Positions 42,770-52,223 are shown, numbered from the stretch's first letter. The stretch is 64,000 nt of DNA from an uncultured Serinicoccus sp. (GCF_947500995.1 NZ_CANMUA010000001.1:186001-250000), one strand, 5' to 3'. The notes: generated by a model from the letters alone, not told the origin. Numbers and translations are program-made.

Positions 42770-43414
42770 GTGATCCCCCTCGTGCTCGCCTCCGCCTCGC
42801 CCGCCCGTCTCACCACGCTCACCCGGGCCGGCGTGTCCCCCGAGGTCATCGTGTCCGGGGTGGACGAGGAGGCTGCCCTCGCGGCCGCGCAGGAGCGGCA
42901 CGGGGAGCTCAGCGCCGCCGACGTCGCGCTCACCCTCGCCCGGGCGAAGGCGGAGCAGGTCAGCCGCGAGCACGGCGTCGACGCCCTCGTCCTGGGCTGC
43001 GACTCGGTGCTGGAGCTGGACGGGCAGGTCTTCGGCAAGCCGCACTCCTCGCAGGTCGCGGTGGAGCGCTGGCAGGCCATGCGCGGCCGGTCGGGCACGC
43101 TGCACACCGGGCACTGGCTCGTCGACGACCGGGAGGCCGGGGCGGACGGCTCGCCCGGGACCGGCGCCACGCTCGGCGCCACCGCATCAACCGTCGTGCA
43201 CTTCGCCGACCTGACCGACGCCGAGATCGCCCACTACGTCGGCACCGGCGAGCCGCTGCAGGTCGCCGGGGGGTTCACCGTCGACGGGCTGGGGGGTCCC
43301 TACGTGCGGGGCATCGAGGGCGACTACCACGCGGTGGTCGGCATCAGCCTGCCGCTGCTGCGCGAGCTCCTGGGCCAGCTGGACCTCGCCTGGCACGAGC
43401 TGCTCGACCGCTGA
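42770..43414 (+). CDS. maf: Maf family nucleoside triphosphate pyrophosphatase
   Basis: A 214-residue Maf/HAM1-like house-cleaning pyrophosphatase, which in the family hydrolyses dTTP/UTP or modified nucleotides. Motifs: PLVLASASPARLTTLTRAGV at the start, VDEEA near 30, KAEQVSREHGVDALVLGCDSVLELDGQVFGKP near 60, and the C-terminal EPLQVAGGFTVDGLGGPYVRGIEGDYHAVVGISLPLL. GTG 42770 gives the family N-terminus and is set by TAGGCT; the frame is open further upstream without support. Confidence 0.93.
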   Translation: MIPLVLASASPARLTTLTRAGVSPEVIVSGVDEEAALAAAQERHGELSAADVALTLARAKAEQVSREHGVDALVLGCDSVLELDGQVFGKPHSSQVAVERWQAMRGRSGTLHTGHWLVDDREAGADGSPGTGATLGATASTVVHFADLTDAEIAHYVGTGEPLQVAGGFTVDGLGGPYVRGIEGDYHAVVGISLPLLRELLGQLDLAWHELLDR

Positions 43415-43504
43415 GCCTCTCGGGCGGCGCACGGCCACCCCGGCCCTCGCGGCCCCGGCCCAGGGGGCGGTGCCACCGCACCCGCGGGACGGCCGGCGCG
43501 CCGC

Positions 43505-44632
43505 TCAGGCGTCGTAGTCGATGGTGACCGTCCCCGTCACCGGGTGCGACTGGCACATGAGGCGGTAGCCGCGCTCGACCTCGTCCGGCTCCAGGGCGTA
43601 GTTGCGCTCCATCCGGACCTCCCCGTCGACGACCTTGGCGCGGCAGGTGCCGCACACGCCACCGGTGCAGGAGAAGGGAGCGTCCGGCCGCTCCCGCAGG
43701 GTCGCCGCCAGGATGGTCTCCGCGGCGCTGGCCATCGGCACGGTGGTGGTGCGCCCGTCCAGCGTGACGGTGGCGACCGCCTCGGGGGGAGCCCCCGGGT
43801 CGCGGGGCGTCGCGTCCTCGGCCGGGGTGGTCACCGGCGCACCGTCGCTGTCGACGTGGAAGATCTCGTGGTGCACGTGCCCGGGGTCCACCCCTCGCTC
43901 GGCGAGGACCTCCTGCACCGCCTCGACCATGCCGAACGGCCCGCAGAGGTACCACTCGTCGACCTGGTCCTCCGGGACGAAGGTGGCGAGCAGCTGCTCG
44001 ACCTTCTCCCGGTCGATGCGGCCAGTGAGCAGCTCGGCGTCCTGCGGCTCGCGGGAGAGCACGTTGAGCAGGGTGAACCGCTGCGGGAAGCGGTTCTTGA
44101 GGTCCATGAGCTCCTCCAGGAACATCACCGAGTCGGTCCGCCGGTTGCCGAAGACGAGGGTCACCCGGGAGTGCGGCTCCTCCTCCAGCGCGGTGGTGAG
44201 CAGGGAGAGCACCGGGGTGATCCCGGACCCCGCCGCGACGCCCACGTGGTGCTTGGCCGCGGTCGGCTCGGTCGGGCAGACGAAGGACCCCATGGGGGTC
44301 ATCACCTGCAGGGTGTCGCCGGGCTGCACGTGCTCGTTGAGCCAGCTGGACATCAGCCCGCCGGGGACCGTCGCGGCGGCCACGCGGACCTCGCCGGTCT
44401 CCCGGGACCGGCCGCGGGAGATGCAGCAGGAGTAGGAGCGACGGACGTCCTGTCCGTCGATGGTGGCCCGCACCGTGAGGTGCTGGCCGGGCTCGAAGGC
44501 GAACTCCTCGCGCAGGTCCTCGGGGACCGCGAAGCTCAGGGCGATCGCCTCGTCGGTCAGGCGGTCCACCCGGCTCACCGTGAGGTCGTGGAACCTCGCG
44601 CGGCGCCGCGTCGGCTGCTGGATCAGGCTCAC
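43505..44632 (-). CDS. paaE: 1,2-phenylacetyl-CoA epoxidase, reductase subunit PaaE
   Basis: A 375-residue reductase that passes electrons from NADPH to the PaaABC(D) epoxidase in aerobic phenylacetate breakdown. FAD domain: FEPGQHLTVRATIDGQDVRRSYSCCIS near 47; NAD domain: GVAAGSGITPVLSLLTTAL near 130 and WYLCGPFGMVEAVQEVL near 230; the C-terminal plant-type 2Fe-2S domain has CTGGVCGTCRAKV (C-x4-C-x2-C) and a fourth Cys in LMCQSHP. The GTG start follows an AGGAG ribosome site that overlaps the paaD stop codon. Confidence 0.95.
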   Translation of the reverse strand: MSLIQQPTRRRARFHDLTVSRVDRLTDEAIALSFAVPEDLREEFAFEPGQHLTVRATIDGQDVRRSYSCCISRGRSRETGEVRVAAATVPGGLMSSWLNEHVQPGDTLQVMTPMGSFVCPTEPTAAKHHVGVAAGSGITPVLSLLTTALEEEPHSRVTLVFGNRRTDSVMFLEELMDLKNRFPQRFTLLNVLSREPQDAELLTGRIDREKVEQLLATFVPEDQVDEWYLCGPFGMVEAVQEVLAERGVDPGHVHHEIFHVDSDGAPVTTPAEDATPRDPGAPPEAVATVTLDGRTTTVPMASAAETILAATLRERPDAPFSCTGGVCGTCRAKVVDGEVRMERNYALEPDEVERGYRLMCQSHPVTGTVTIDYDA

Positions 44633-44639
44633 GGTGCTC

Positions 44640-45170
44640 CTAGATCGTCTTGAACTCGTCGAAGGGCTCCCGGCAGGTCCGGCAGCGGCGCAGCGCCTTG
44701 CACGCCGTGGAGCCGAACCGGGCGACCTCCTCGGTGTCGTCGGACCCGCACTGCGGGCAGCTGACGACCCGGAGCTGGAGCCCCACGGGCACCGGCCCGG
44801 GAGGGGCCGCGTGCGCCCGCTCCCCGGTGGGCGGCGCGATCCCGAACCGGCGCAGGCTGGCCCTGCCCTGCTCGCTCATCCAGTCGGTCGTCCAGGCGGG
44901 CGAGAGCCGGGTGACGACCTCGACCGGTATGCCGTGGGCCCGGCCGGCCGCCACGACCGCGTCGGCCATGGCGTGCATGGCCGGGCAGCCGGAGTAGGTG
45001 GGCGTGATGGTGACGCGCATCCCGGGATGCCCGTCGACCTCGGCCGTCTCGACCCGGCGGATGACCCCGAGGTCGTCGATGGTGATGACCGGGATCTCCG
45101 GGTCGGGGACGGCGCGCATGTCCTGCTCCACCCGGGCGACCAGGTCGGGGTCCAGCACGGCGACCCTCAC
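44640..45170 (-). CDS. paaD: Phenylacetyl-CoA epoxidase maturation protein PaaD
   Basis: A 176-residue PaaD/MIP18-family protein: VRVAVLDPDLVARVEQDMRAVPDPEIPVITIDDLGVIR at the start (PDPEIP typical of the family), TPTYSGCPAMHAMADAV near 70, and a C-terminal zinc-ribbon-like tail with CPQCG and CRTC pairs. In E. coli PaaD is needed for full epoxidase activity, apparently in iron-sulfur assembly. The GTG overlaps the paaC stop as GTGA. Confidence 0.93.
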   Translation of the reverse strand: MRVAVLDPDLVARVEQDMRAVPDPEIPVITIDDLGVIRRVETAEVDGHPGMRVTITPTYSGCPAMHAMADAVVAAGRAHGIPVEVVTRLSPAWTTDWMSEQGRASLRRFGIAPPTGERAHAAPPGPVPVGLQLRVVSCPQCGSDDTEEVARFGSTACKALRRCRTCREPFDEFKTI

Positions 45171-45976
45171 CACCGCGCGCCGGGATGGCTGCGGTGGAGG
45201 TGCTGCATCTCGGCCAGCAGGTAGCCCATGACCTCGGAGTGCACGCCCGCACGCCCGCCCCGGGCGTGCCAGCGGGGGGCGTCCGGCATGCTCAGCGTGG
45301 CCTGCTCGAGCACCCCGGCGACGGAGGCGTTGACCGCGTCGATCAGGCTCGAGGGCAGCACGCCGACGCCGTGCTCGGCCGCCCATCGTGCGGCGCCGTG
45401 GTCCTCGCCCAGCTCCGCGACGTAGGGGTGCACCGCGACCAGAGCCGCCTGCATCCGGTCGTGGCTCTCCTCGGTGCCGTCCCCCAGGCGCAGCACCCAC
45501 TGGGTCGCGTGGTCCCGGTGGTAGTCGACCTCCTTGACGGCCTTGGCGGCGACGCCCGCGAGGGTCTCGTCGGTCGAGGTGAGCAGGGCGGAGTACAGCG
45601 CGCGCTGGTAGGTGGAGAACCACAGGAGCCGCGCCATCTCGTGGGCGAAGTCGCCGCGGGGCTGCTCGACGAGCTGCACGTTGCGGAACTCGCGCTCGTG
45701 GCGCAGCATCGCCAGGTCGTCCTCGTCGCGGACCGGGTCCGGGCCCTCGACCTCCCCGGCGTGGGTCAGCAAGGCCCGGGCCTGGCCGATGAGGTCCAGG
45801 GCCACGTTGCCGAGGGCCATGTCCTCCTCGATCTGCGGCGCGTGCGTGAGCCACTCACCGAGGCGCTGGGCGTAGATGAGGGCGTCGTCGCCGAGCCCGA
45901 GCAGGTAGTCGAACGCCGGGTCGGCCACGCGCCCCGGGTCTGCCCCGACCGTCTCGGTCGTGTGCTGCTCGGTCAC
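45167..45976 (-). CDS. paaC: Phenylacetyl-CoA epoxidase subunit PaaC
   Basis: A 269-residue ferritin-like structural subunit that partners PaaA: FDYLLGLGDDALIYAQRLGEWLTHAPQIEEDMALGNVALDLIGQARALLTHAG near the start, EREFRNVQLVEQPRGDFAHEMARLLWFSTYQRALY near 87, and KEVDYHRDHATQWVLRLGDGTEES near 142. The catalytic di-iron site resides in PaaA. The GTG start overlaps the paaB stop. Confidence 0.95.
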   Translation of the reverse strand: MTEQHTTETVGADPGRVADPAFDYLLGLGDDALIYAQRLGEWLTHAPQIEEDMALGNVALDLIGQARALLTHAGEVEGPDPVRDEDDLAMLRHEREFRNVQLVEQPRGDFAHEMARLLWFSTYQRALYSALLTSTDETLAGVAAKAVKEVDYHRDHATQWVLRLGDGTEESHDRMQAALVAVHPYVAELGEDHGAARWAAEHGVGVLPSSLIDAVNASVAGVLEQATLSMPDAPRWHARGGRAGVHSEVMGYLLAEMQHLHRSHPGARW

Positions 45977-46260
45977 AGGTACTCCACATCCTCCGGCACG
46001 TCGTAGAACGTGGGGTGCCGGTAGACCTTGTCGGCGGCCGGGTCGAAGAAGCTGTCGCGCTCGTCCGGGCTGGACGCGGTGATGTCCTCGGAGGCCACCA
46101 CCCAGATCGAGACGCCCTCCTGACGCCGGGTGTAGACGTCGCGCGCGTTGCGCAGCGCCATCTCCCGGTCGGGGGCGTGCAGCGAGCCGGCGTGGACGTG
46201 CGACAGGCCGCGCCTGGCCCGCACGAACACCTCCCACAGCGGCCAGGACCCGGAGCTCAC
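45973..46260 (-). CDS. paaB: Phenylacetyl-CoA epoxidase subunit PaaB
   Basis: A 95-residue small subunit: [55 protein letters not shown] and [20 protein letters not shown], both diagnostic of PaaB. It bridges the PaaAC dimers of the complex. The GTG overlaps the paaA stop as GTGA and the 3' end overlaps paaC likewise. Confidence 0.96.
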   Translation of the reverse strand: MSSGSWPLWEVFVRARRGLSHVHAGSLHAPDREMALRNARDVYTRRQEGVSIWVVASEDITASSPDERDSFFDPAADKVYRHPTFYDVPEDVEYL

Positions 46261-47306
46261 GCGACCGCCTCCGGCTGGTGCCGGGCGGCCTGCTTGGCGG
46301 CATACGCCTCCGCGGCCTCGCGCACCCAGGCACCCTCCTCGTGGGCCTGCACCCGGGTGCGGATGCGCTGCTCGTTGCAGGGGCCGTCACCCTTGAGGAC
46401 CCGCCAGAACTCGTCCCAGTCGATGGGGCCGAAGTCCCAGTGCCCGCGCTCCTCGTTCCAGGCCAGGTCGGGGTCGGGAAGGGTGATGCCGAGCTTCTGG
46501 GCCTGCGGCACGGTCATGTCGACGAACTTCTGCCGCAGGTCGTCGTTGGAGAAGCGCTTGATGCCCCACGCCATGCTCTGCGCGGTGTGCCCGCTGCTCG
46601 CGTGCTCGCCGGTGTCCGGCGGGCCGAACATCTGCAGCGCCGGCCACCACCACCGGTTCGCCGCGTCCTGGGCCATGGCCTTCTGCTCCTCGGTCCCACG
46701 GGCGAGCACCCAGAGGATCTCGAAGCCCTGGCGCTGGTGGAAGGACTCTTCCTTGCACACCCGGACCATGGCCCGGGCGTAGGGCCCGTAGGAGCACCGG
46801 CACAGCGGCACCTGGTTCATGATGGCCGCGCCGTCCACGAGCCAGCCGATCGCCCCGGCGTCCGCCCAGGTCAACGTGGGGTAGTTGAAGATCGAGGAGT
46901 ACTTCTGCCGGCCCGAGTGCAGCTTGTCGAGCAGCTCGGAGCGGTCCACGCCGAGGGTCTCGGCGGCGGAGTAGAGGTACAGCCCGTGACCGGCCTCGTC
47001 CTGGACCTTGGCCATGAGGATGGCCTTGCGCCGCAGCGAGGGCGCGCGGGTGATCCAGTTGGCCTCCGGCTGCATCCCGATGATCTCGGAGTGGGCGTGC
47101 TGGGCCATCTGGCGGATCAGCGTGGTGCGGTAGGCCTCCGGCATGGCGTCCCGCGGCTCGACGCGCTGGTCCTCCTCGATGAGCCCGTCGAAGTACTCCG
47201 CGAGCGCGTCGGTGTAGTCCGGCGTCTCCGCGGCGTTGAGGGGGTGCGGCGGCGCGCCCGCACCCGGGTCCGTCGTGCCGGGCTGGCCGAAGTCGTTGCC
47301 GTACAT
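46257..47306 (-). CDS. paaA: Phenylacetyl-CoA epoxidase catalytic subunit PaaA
   Basis: A 349-residue ferritin-like di-iron oxygenase that epoxidises phenylacetyl-CoA. Iron-binding helices: [26 protein letters not shown] near 68, [20 protein letters not shown] near 102 (ExxH) and [18 protein letters not shown] near 185 (ExxH), typical of the family. GGAGGG directly abuts the ATG at 47306, too close to be an ideal ribosome site; CACACT ends 6 nt upstream, leaving a leaderless start possible, while TATACA further up (47336-47341, plus-strand coordinates) would give a short leader. First gene of paaABCDE. Confidence 0.96.
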   Translation of the reverse strand: MYGNDFGQPGTTDPGAGAPPHPLNAAETPDYTDALAEYFDGLIEEDQRVEPRDAMPEAYRTTLIRQMAQHAHSEIIGMQPEANWITRAPSLRRKAILMAKVQDEAGHGLYLYSAAETLGVDRSELLDKLHSGRQKYSSIFNYPTLTWADAGAIGWLVDGAAIMNQVPLCRCSYGPYARAMVRVCKEESFHQRQGFEILWVLARGTEEQKAMAQDAANRWWWPALQMFGPPDTGEHASSGHTAQSMAWGIKRFSNDDLRQKFVDMTVPQAQKLGITLPDPDLAWNEERGHWDFGPIDWDEFWRVLKGDGPCNEQRIRTRVQAHEEGAWVREAAEAYAAKQAARHQPEAVA

Positions 47307-47346
47307 CCCTCCAGTGTGCCAGAGACGAGCCCTCTTGTATAACGCA

Positions 47347-47369
47347 ACGCACGTCACATGACGGTGCGT
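47347..47369. promoter_or_regulatory. Imperfect inverted repeat between paaA and divergent GNAT gene
   Basis: Arms ACGCACGTCA and TGACGGTGCGT, separated by 2 bp, match apart from one extra base; similarity extends outward (TATAAC on the left, GTAATA on the right), giving half-sites of about 19 bp. The repeat covers the -35 to -10 region of a TATACA promoter for paaA, so a repressor site is likely. It does not resemble the published Corynebacterium PaaR consensus as I recall it. The regulator is not in this window. Confidence 0.55.
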
Positions 47370-47390
47370 CTGTAATACCGGGGCCGGTGC

Positions 47391-47396
47391 GAGACT
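47391..47396 (+). promoter_or_regulatory. Possible -10 element of leaderless GNAT (47403) promoter
   Basis: GAGACT ends 6 nt before GTG 47403, with no ribosome site. First base differs from TAnnnT. Confidence 0.35.
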
Positions 47397-47402
47397 GGGT
47401 GG

Positions 47403-47969
47403 GTGAGCCATCAGCACGAGCAGCCCCCCGCCGCCGACGCCAGCGTCCGCACCGCGCGGCCCAACGACGCCCCGGCCGTGGGCCTGGTCCAGGCCTTCGT
47501 CTGGCAGCACGAGCTCGCCGACGTGCTCGACCAGGAGGTCCTGGACGCCCTGACCGGGCCCCGCTTCGCGGCCGCCTGGCGCGAGTCCCTGGAGCACCCG
47601 CCCACGCCACGGCACCGTCTCCTCGTGGCCTGCGCCGGCCCGCAGGTGACGGGATACGTCGCGGTCGGCCCGGCCGACGACGAACCCGGCCTGCCCGAGG
47701 GGACCTGCGCGCTGCTCCTGGACGGCGGCGTGCACCCGGAGGCCAGGGCGGCCGGACACGGCTCCCGGCTGCTCAACGCGGCCATCGACACCCTCCGCGC
47801 CGCCTACGACCAGCTCGAGGGCGTCGCGACCTGGGTGCTCGCCGAGGCCGGCACCACCCGCGCGTTCCTGCAGGAGGCCGGGTTCGAGCCGGACGGCGCG
47901 TGGCGCGACCGGGTCGTCGGCGACGACGGACGCACGGTCCGCGAGGTGCGGCTGGTCGCGTGGACGTGA
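47403..47969 (+). CDS. GNAT family N-acetyltransferase
   Basis: A 188-residue protein with [25 protein letters not shown] at the start, [20 protein letters not shown] near 77, and [32 protein letters not shown] near 102, where R-x2-G-x-G-x-R/L ([10 protein letters not shown]) is the acetyl-CoA loop. The C-terminal [22 protein letters not shown] has the GNAT motif B. The acceptor is unknown. It is divergent from paaA and followed 7 nt later by a membrane protein gene. Confidence 0.88.
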   Translation: MSHQHEQPPAADASVRTARPNDAPAVGLVQAFVWQHELADVLDQEVLDALTGPRFAAAWRESLEHPPTPRHRLLVACAGPQVTGYVAVGPADDEPGLPEGTCALLLDGGVHPEARAAGHGSRLLNAAIDTLRAAYDQLEGVATWVLAEAGTTRAFLQEAGFEPDGAWRDRVVGDDGRTVREVRLVAWT

Positions 47970-47976
47970 GGCGCCG

Positions 47977-49161
47977 ATGACGACGTCCCGGCGGCTGGTG
48001 GGGATCGACCTGGCGCGCACCCTCGCGCTGCTGGGCATGTTCGCCGCACACCTGGCCGTCCAGGAGGGCGACGGCCCCGGCGGCGTCAGCTGGCTCTTCC
48101 AGCTCGTCGCCGGCCGCTCCTCGGCCCTCTTCGCGGTGCTGGCGGGCGTCAGCATCGCGCTCGCCGCACCGCTCTCCGCGGTCCGCGCCGACCCCCGCCT
48201 CCACCGGCGCCGGCTGCTCGTGCGCTCGGCGCTCATCGCGGTGATCGGCCTCGTCATCGGCCTCCCGAGCTCGGGCATCGCCGTGATCCTCACCTACTAC
48301 GGCGTGCTCTTCTGCTGCGCCCTGCCCGTCCTGCGCTGGGAGGCCCGCTCCCTGGCGTGGCTGGCGCTGGGGTGGGGCCTGCTCAGCCCGGTGGTCAGCC
48401 TGCTGGTGCGCCAGGTGCTCCCGGAGCCGACCCTCATGGTCCCCTCCCTGGCCACCTTGCTCGTCGCCCCGCTCCAGATGGTCCTCGAGCTGCTCGTCAC
48501 CGGCTACTACCCGGTGCTGACGTGGGCCACCTACCTGTTCGCCGGACTGGCCGTCGGCAGGTGGGTGCAGGCGCGCGGCGGCGCCGACCGCACGGTCCTC
48601 GGTGGCCTCGTCCTCGGGGGCGCGGCATCGGCAGCCCTGGCGCTGGTGGCCTCCGCCCTGGTCCTGCGGTCCCAGCAGGTGCGCAGCGCCCTGCTCGACA
48701 GCGTCGGCCTCGACGCCGGCTCCTGGGCCACCCTCGACGCGGACCGTCGCACGGGGTTCTACGGGACCCACCCCGAGGAGAGCGCCTGGTGGCTGGGCGT
48801 CTGGGCCCCGCACAGCGGCAGCGTCGTGGACCTCGTCCACACCACCGGCACCGCCCTGCTCGTCCTCGGCGGCTGCCTGGCGCTCGTCCGGCTCACCCCG
48901 TCCCTGCCCTGGCCGATCCTCGCCGGCGCCGGGCGGGCCACCCTCACCCTCTACGTGGCGCACGTCCTCGTCCTGTCGACCCCGCTCGGGGACACCGGGC
49001 CGCTGGCCCGTGACACCACGACCGGGCTGGTGCTGCACAGCGTGCTGGCCCTCACGGCCGGCGCCCTCATCGCGGCCAGCGGCCGTCGGGGCCCCCTGGA
49101 GGCGTTCCTGCACGAGGCCACCCACGGCACCCCCGCCAGGTCCTCCTCCCCCCGGTCCTGA
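47977..49161 (+). CDS. Multispanning acyltransferase-like membrane protein (DUF1624/DUF418 type)
   Basis: A 394-residue integral membrane protein starting [27 protein letters not shown], the signature opening of DUF1624/HGSNAT-like and acyltransferase-3-like proteins (R-x2-GIDxAR-x-LA-x-LGM-x-xxH). About nine to ten hydrophobic helices follow, with [20 protein letters not shown] and [23 protein letters not shown] at the C-terminus of the core. Transmembrane acyl transfer to surface glycans is inferred; the substrate is unknown. It probably shares a transcript with the GNAT gene. Confidence 0.8.
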   Translation: MTTSRRLVGIDLARTLALLGMFAAHLAVQEGDGPGGVSWLFQLVAGRSSALFAVLAGVSIALAAPLSAVRADPRLHRRRLLVRSALIAVIGLVIGLPSSGIAVILTYYGVLFCCALPVLRWEARSLAWLALGWGLLSPVVSLLVRQVLPEPTLMVPSLATLLVAPLQMVLELLVTGYYPVLTWATYLFAGLAVGRWVQARGGADRTVLGGLVLGGAASAALALVASALVLRSQQVRSALLDSVGLDAGSWATLDADRRTGFYGTHPEESAWWLGVWAPHSGSVVDLVHTTGTALLVLGGCLALVRLTPSLPWPILAGAGRATLTLYVAHVLVLSTPLGDTGPLARDTTTGLVLHSVLALTAGALIAASGRRGPLEAFLHEATHGTPARSSSPRS

Positions 49162-49253
49162 CCAGCACCCGCGCCCCGCGCCCCGCGCCGTGGGCGCTGA
49201 CGCACCCTCCCGCCGTGCTGCCCTCCCTCGACACGCCTCGACACGCCACGCCC

Positions 49254-49326
49254 GTTCACCTGTCGTTCACTTCTACGACGTCTTGGGGTACGCTAGATGA
49301 ACAGAAGATGAACGGCATACCGTTCG
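49254..49326 (+). promoter_or_regulatory. Promoter with helically phased repeats before the 50-residue gene
   Basis: TTCACT (49266-49271) and TACGCT (49289-49294), 17 bp apart, form a plausible promoter. Upstream, GTTCAC occurs twice 11 bp apart (49254 and 49265, the second overlapping the -35). Downstream, GATGAAC occurs twice 11 bp apart (around 49297 and 49308). The two arrays are inverted relative to each other. A perfect palindrome GAACGG-CATA-CCGTTC (49311-49326) follows and contains a copy of the dispersed octamer. One-turn spacing suggests cooperative binding by a regulator on one DNA face. Confidence 0.6.
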
Positions 49327-49351
49327 ACCGACCTTGGAGGAGGTGGCTCCC

Positions 49352-49504
49352 ATGGCGAGCGTTCGACCGCTGAGGACCGCGCGACCGACCCGGGCCCTCA
49401 CCTGGGTCCCGGTGACGGACGCGTCAGGCCGCACCCGGATGGAGATGCGCTGGCACGTCGGTGCCCCGGCACCGCAGATCCGGCGCCGCGCCCAGGTCGC
49501 CTGA
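49352..49504 (+). CDS. Small 50-residue basic protein, function unknown
   Basis: Not recognised as a characterised family. GGAGGAGG lies 8-12 nt before the ATG, giving one of the strongest ribosome sites here, and the ORF ends just before a strong hairpin. The product is basic and short: MASVRPLRTARPTRALTWVP, then TDASGRTRMEMRW and QIRRRAQVA at the end. No signal peptide, membrane segment or Cys. The elaborately repeated promoter upstream suggests tight regulation. I think similar small ORFs exist in related genera, but this must be tested by database search. Confidence 0.7.
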   Translation: MASVRPLRTARPTRALTWVPVTDASGRTRMEMRWHVGAPAPQIRRRAQVA

Positions 49505-49535
49505 CCTGGGGCGCGGACCACACCGCGACCACGCC

Positions 49536-49565
49536 GAAGGGCGGGCCCGACCGGGCCCGCCCTTC
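49536..49565. terminator. Bidirectional hairpin between the small gene and pnp
   Basis: A 14-bp perfect inverted repeat: GAAGGGCGGGCCCG (49536-49549) and CGGGCCCGCCCTTC (49552-49565), with at most a few loop bases. It follows the small plus-strand gene by about 30 nt and lies downstream of pnp on the minus strand, so it could serve both. No U-tract is present, as is common in high-GC actinobacteria. Confidence 0.75.
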
Positions 49566-49597
49566 GTCATGTGTCGCGCGGTCGCCCGCGCGTCTGC

Positions 49598-52084
49598 TCA
49601 GCCCTCGTCGGAGCCGTTGTCGCCACCCTCGGTGCCGGCGCCGTTGCTCCCGCGGCCACGGCCGCCACGACGACGGCGCTGACGACGGGGGCGGTCGCCA
49701 CCCTCCTGCTCGGAGCCGGACTCCTCGGAGCCCGCGGCCTCGGCCTCGGGCGCGTCGGACCCGGCGACCTCGGTGGCGGCACCGCTCTGCGGCACCTCCG
49801 CGGCCTCGGCCACCGGGGCGGGGGCGTCGACCGTCGGCTCAGCCGCCGGTGCAGCGGCCTCCGGTGCCGGGGCGGGCGCGCCGCCCTGCTCCCCGGCGAC
49901 CACCGCGGCGAGCGAGAGCTTGCCGCGCGGGTCGATCTCCTTGAGCTCCACCTGGACCTTCTGGCCCACGCCCATGACGTCCTCGACCGCGTCGATGCGC
50001 TTGCCGCCCACCAGCTTGCGGATCTCGGAGATGTGCAGCAGCCCGTCCTTGCCGGGCAGCAGGGAGATGAACGCCCCGAAGGTCGTGGTCTTGACCACGG
50101 TGCCGAGGAAGCGCTCACCGATCTCCGGCATCTGCGGGTTGGCGATCGCGTTGACCGCCGCCCGCGCGGCCTCGGCCGACGGGCCGTCGGTCGCGCCGAT
50201 GTAGACGGTGCCGTCGTCCTCGATGGAGATGTCGGCGCCGGTGTCCTCCTGGATCTGGTTGATCATCTTGCCCTTCGGGCCGATGACCTCACCGATCTTG
50301 TCCACGGGGACGCGCACCGAGATGACGCGCGGCGCGTAGGGGCTCATCTCGTCCGGGGCGTCGATGGCCTCGGTCATGACGTCCAGGATGTGCATCCGGG
50401 CGTCCCGGGCCTGGGTGAGCGCCCCGGCGAGCACGTCGGCGGGGATGCCGTCGAGCTTGGTGTCCAGCTGGATGGCGGTGACGAACTCCCGCGTCCCGGC
50501 CACCTTGAAGTCCATGTCGCCGAAGGCGTCCTCGGCGCCGAGGATGTCGGTCAGCGCGGCATACTTCGTCGCACCGTCGACCTCCGCCGAGACCAGGCCC
50601 ATCGCGATGCCCGCGACCGGCGCGCGCAGCGGCACACCGGCGTTGAGCAGCGCCATCGTGGACGCGCAGACCGAGCCCATCGAGGTCGAGCCGTTGGAGC
50701 TCAGGGCCTCGGAGACCTGGCGGATGGCGTAGGGGAACTCCTCGCGGGTCGGCAGCACCGGCATCAGGGCGCGCTCGGCGAGCGCACCGTGGCCGATCTC
50801 ACGACGCTTCGGGGAGCCGACGCGACCGGTCTCACCGGTCGAGTAGGGCGGGAAGTTGTAGTTGTGCATGTAGCGCTTGCGGGTCACCGGGGACAGGGTG
50901 TCCAGCTGCTGCTCCATGCGCAGCATGTTCAGCGTGGTGACGCCCATGATCTGGGTCTCGCCGCGCTCGAAGATCGCGGACCCGTGCGCCCGCGGGATGA
51001 CCTCGACCTCGGCCGACAGGGCCCGGATGTCCCGGAGCCCACGGCCGTCGATGCGGACCTCGTCGCGCAGGATGCGCTCGCGGATCAGCTTCTTCTGCAC
51101 GGCGCGGTAGGCCGCCGAGAGCTCCTTCTCGCGCCCGGCGTACTCGGCGTCATCGCCGGCCAGGCGGGCCGTCATCGCGGCCTTGATCTCATCGATCCGG
51201 TCCTCGCGCTCGGCCTTGCCCGCGATCTGCAGCGCCGAGGTCAGGTCACCGCTGGTGGCCTCCTCGACGGCGGAGTAGGCGTCGTCCTCGTAGTCGAGGA
51301 AGCGCGGGAACTCCTGCACCTCCTTGGCGGCGTTGGCCGCCAGCTCGGCCTGCGCCTCGCACAGCACCTTGATGAACTTCTTGGACTCCTCGAGCCCCTG
51401 CGCCACGACGTCCTCGGTCGGGGCCTGCTTGCCCTCGGACTTCACCAGGTCCCAGGTGGCCTCGGTGGACTCGGCCTCGACCATCATGATCGCGACGTCA
51501 CCCCCGTCGATGACCCGCCCGGCCACGACCATGTCGAAGGTCGAGCGCGCGGCGTCGGAGAAGTTGGGGAAGGCGACCCACTGACCGTCGATGAGCGAGA
51601 CGCGGACGCCACCGATCGGGCCGCTGAACGGCAGGCCCGAGATCTGGGTGGACAGGGACGCGGCGTTGATCGCCAGCACGTCGTACTGGTGGTCGGGGTT
51701 CAGCGAGAGGACGCTGATGACGACCTGGACCTCGTTGCGCAGGCCCTTGGCGAAGGTGGGGCGCAGCGGGCGGTCGATGAGGCGGCAGGTGAGGACCGCG
51801 TCGGTCGAGGGGCGACCCTCGCGACGGAAGAAGCTGCCCGGGATCTTGCCCAGGGCGTACATGCGCTCCTCGACGTCCACCGTCAGCGGGAAGAAGTCGA
51901 AGTGGTCCTTGGGGTGCCTGCCTGCGGTCGTGGTCGACAGCAGCATGGTGTCGTCGTCGAGGTAGGCGGTGACGGAGCCGCCGGCCTGCTTGGCCAGGCG
52001 CCCGGTCTCGAACCGGACGGTGCGGGTGCCGAAGCTGCCGTTGTCGATGGCGGCTTCGGCGAACGTGATCTCTGGACCCTCCAT
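49598..52084 (-). CDS. pnp: Polyribonucleotide nucleotidyltransferase (PNPase)
   Basis: A phosphorolytic 3'-5' exoribonuclease, 828 residues. Two RNase PH domains (first near [31 protein letters not shown]; second near [29 protein letters not shown]), KH domain with [24 protein letters not shown] near 660, and S1 domain near 690 ([28 protein letters not shown]). The tail beyond residue 740 is an acidic/Pro-Ala stretch followed by Arg-rich [15 protein letters not shown], a C-terminal extension often seen in actinobacteria and absent from E. coli. ATG 52084 with RBS GGAGGG is chosen. It lies downstream of rpsO, as usual. Confidence 0.97.
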   Translation of the reverse strand: MEGPEITFAEAAIDNGSFGTRTVRFETGRLAKQAGGSVTAYLDDDTMLLSTTTAGRHPKDHFDFFPLTVDVEERMYALGKIPGSFFRREGRPSTDAVLTCRLIDRPLRPTFAKGLRNEVQVVISVLSLNPDHQYDVLAINAASLSTQISGLPFSGPIGGVRVSLIDGQWVAFPNFSDAARSTFDMVVAGRVIDGGDVAIMMVEAESTEATWDLVKSEGKQAPTEDVVAQGLEESKKFIKVLCEAQAELAANAAKEVQEFPRFLDYEDDAYSAVEEATSGDLTSALQIAGKAEREDRIDEIKAAMTARLAGDDAEYAGREKELSAAYRAVQKKLIRERILRDEVRIDGRGLRDIRALSAEVEVIPRAHGSAIFERGETQIMGVTTLNMLRMEQQLDTLSPVTRKRYMHNYNFPPYSTGETGRVGSPKRREIGHGALAERALMPVLPTREEFPYAIRQVSEALSSNGSTSMGSVCASTMALLNAGVPLRAPVAGIAMGLVSAEVDGATKYAALTDILGAEDAFGDMDFKVAGTREFVTAIQLDTKLDGIPADVLAGALTQARDARMHILDVMTEAIDAPDEMSPYAPRVISVRVPVDKIGEVIGPKGKMINQIQEDTGADISIEDDGTVYIGATDGPSAEAARAAVNAIANPQMPEIGERFLGTVVKTTTFGAFISLLPGKDGLLHISEIRKLVGGKRIDAVEDVMGVGQKVQVELKEIDPRGKLSLAAVVAGEQGGAPAPAPEAAAPAAEPTVDAPAPVAEAAEVPQSGAATEVAGSDAPEAEAAGSEESGSEQEGGDRPRRQRRRRGGRGRGSNGAGTEGGDNGSDEG

Positions 52085-52183
52085 GGGCCCTCCTTTTCTC
52101 TTCACTCTCAGCGCGAGGGGCATCGTCGTTGTGCCCGTCGGTCCTGCAGACGGGGGGCGCGGGTGGCGACCCCCTGACGCACG

Positions 52184-52213
52184 GAGAGCGGTCCCCTCAC
52201 GGGAACCGCTCTC
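52184..52213 (-). terminator. Hairpin in the rpsO-pnp spacer
   Basis: GAGAGCGGT (52184-52192) and ACCGCTCTC (52205-52213) form a 9-bp perfect stem, with further CCC/GGG pairing inside. It lies 10 nt after the rpsO stop and before pnp. In other bacteria a hairpin here acts as attenuator or RNase III processing site controlling pnp; which applies here is inference. Confidence 0.65.
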
Positions 52214-52223
52214 GGTGCGAGAC

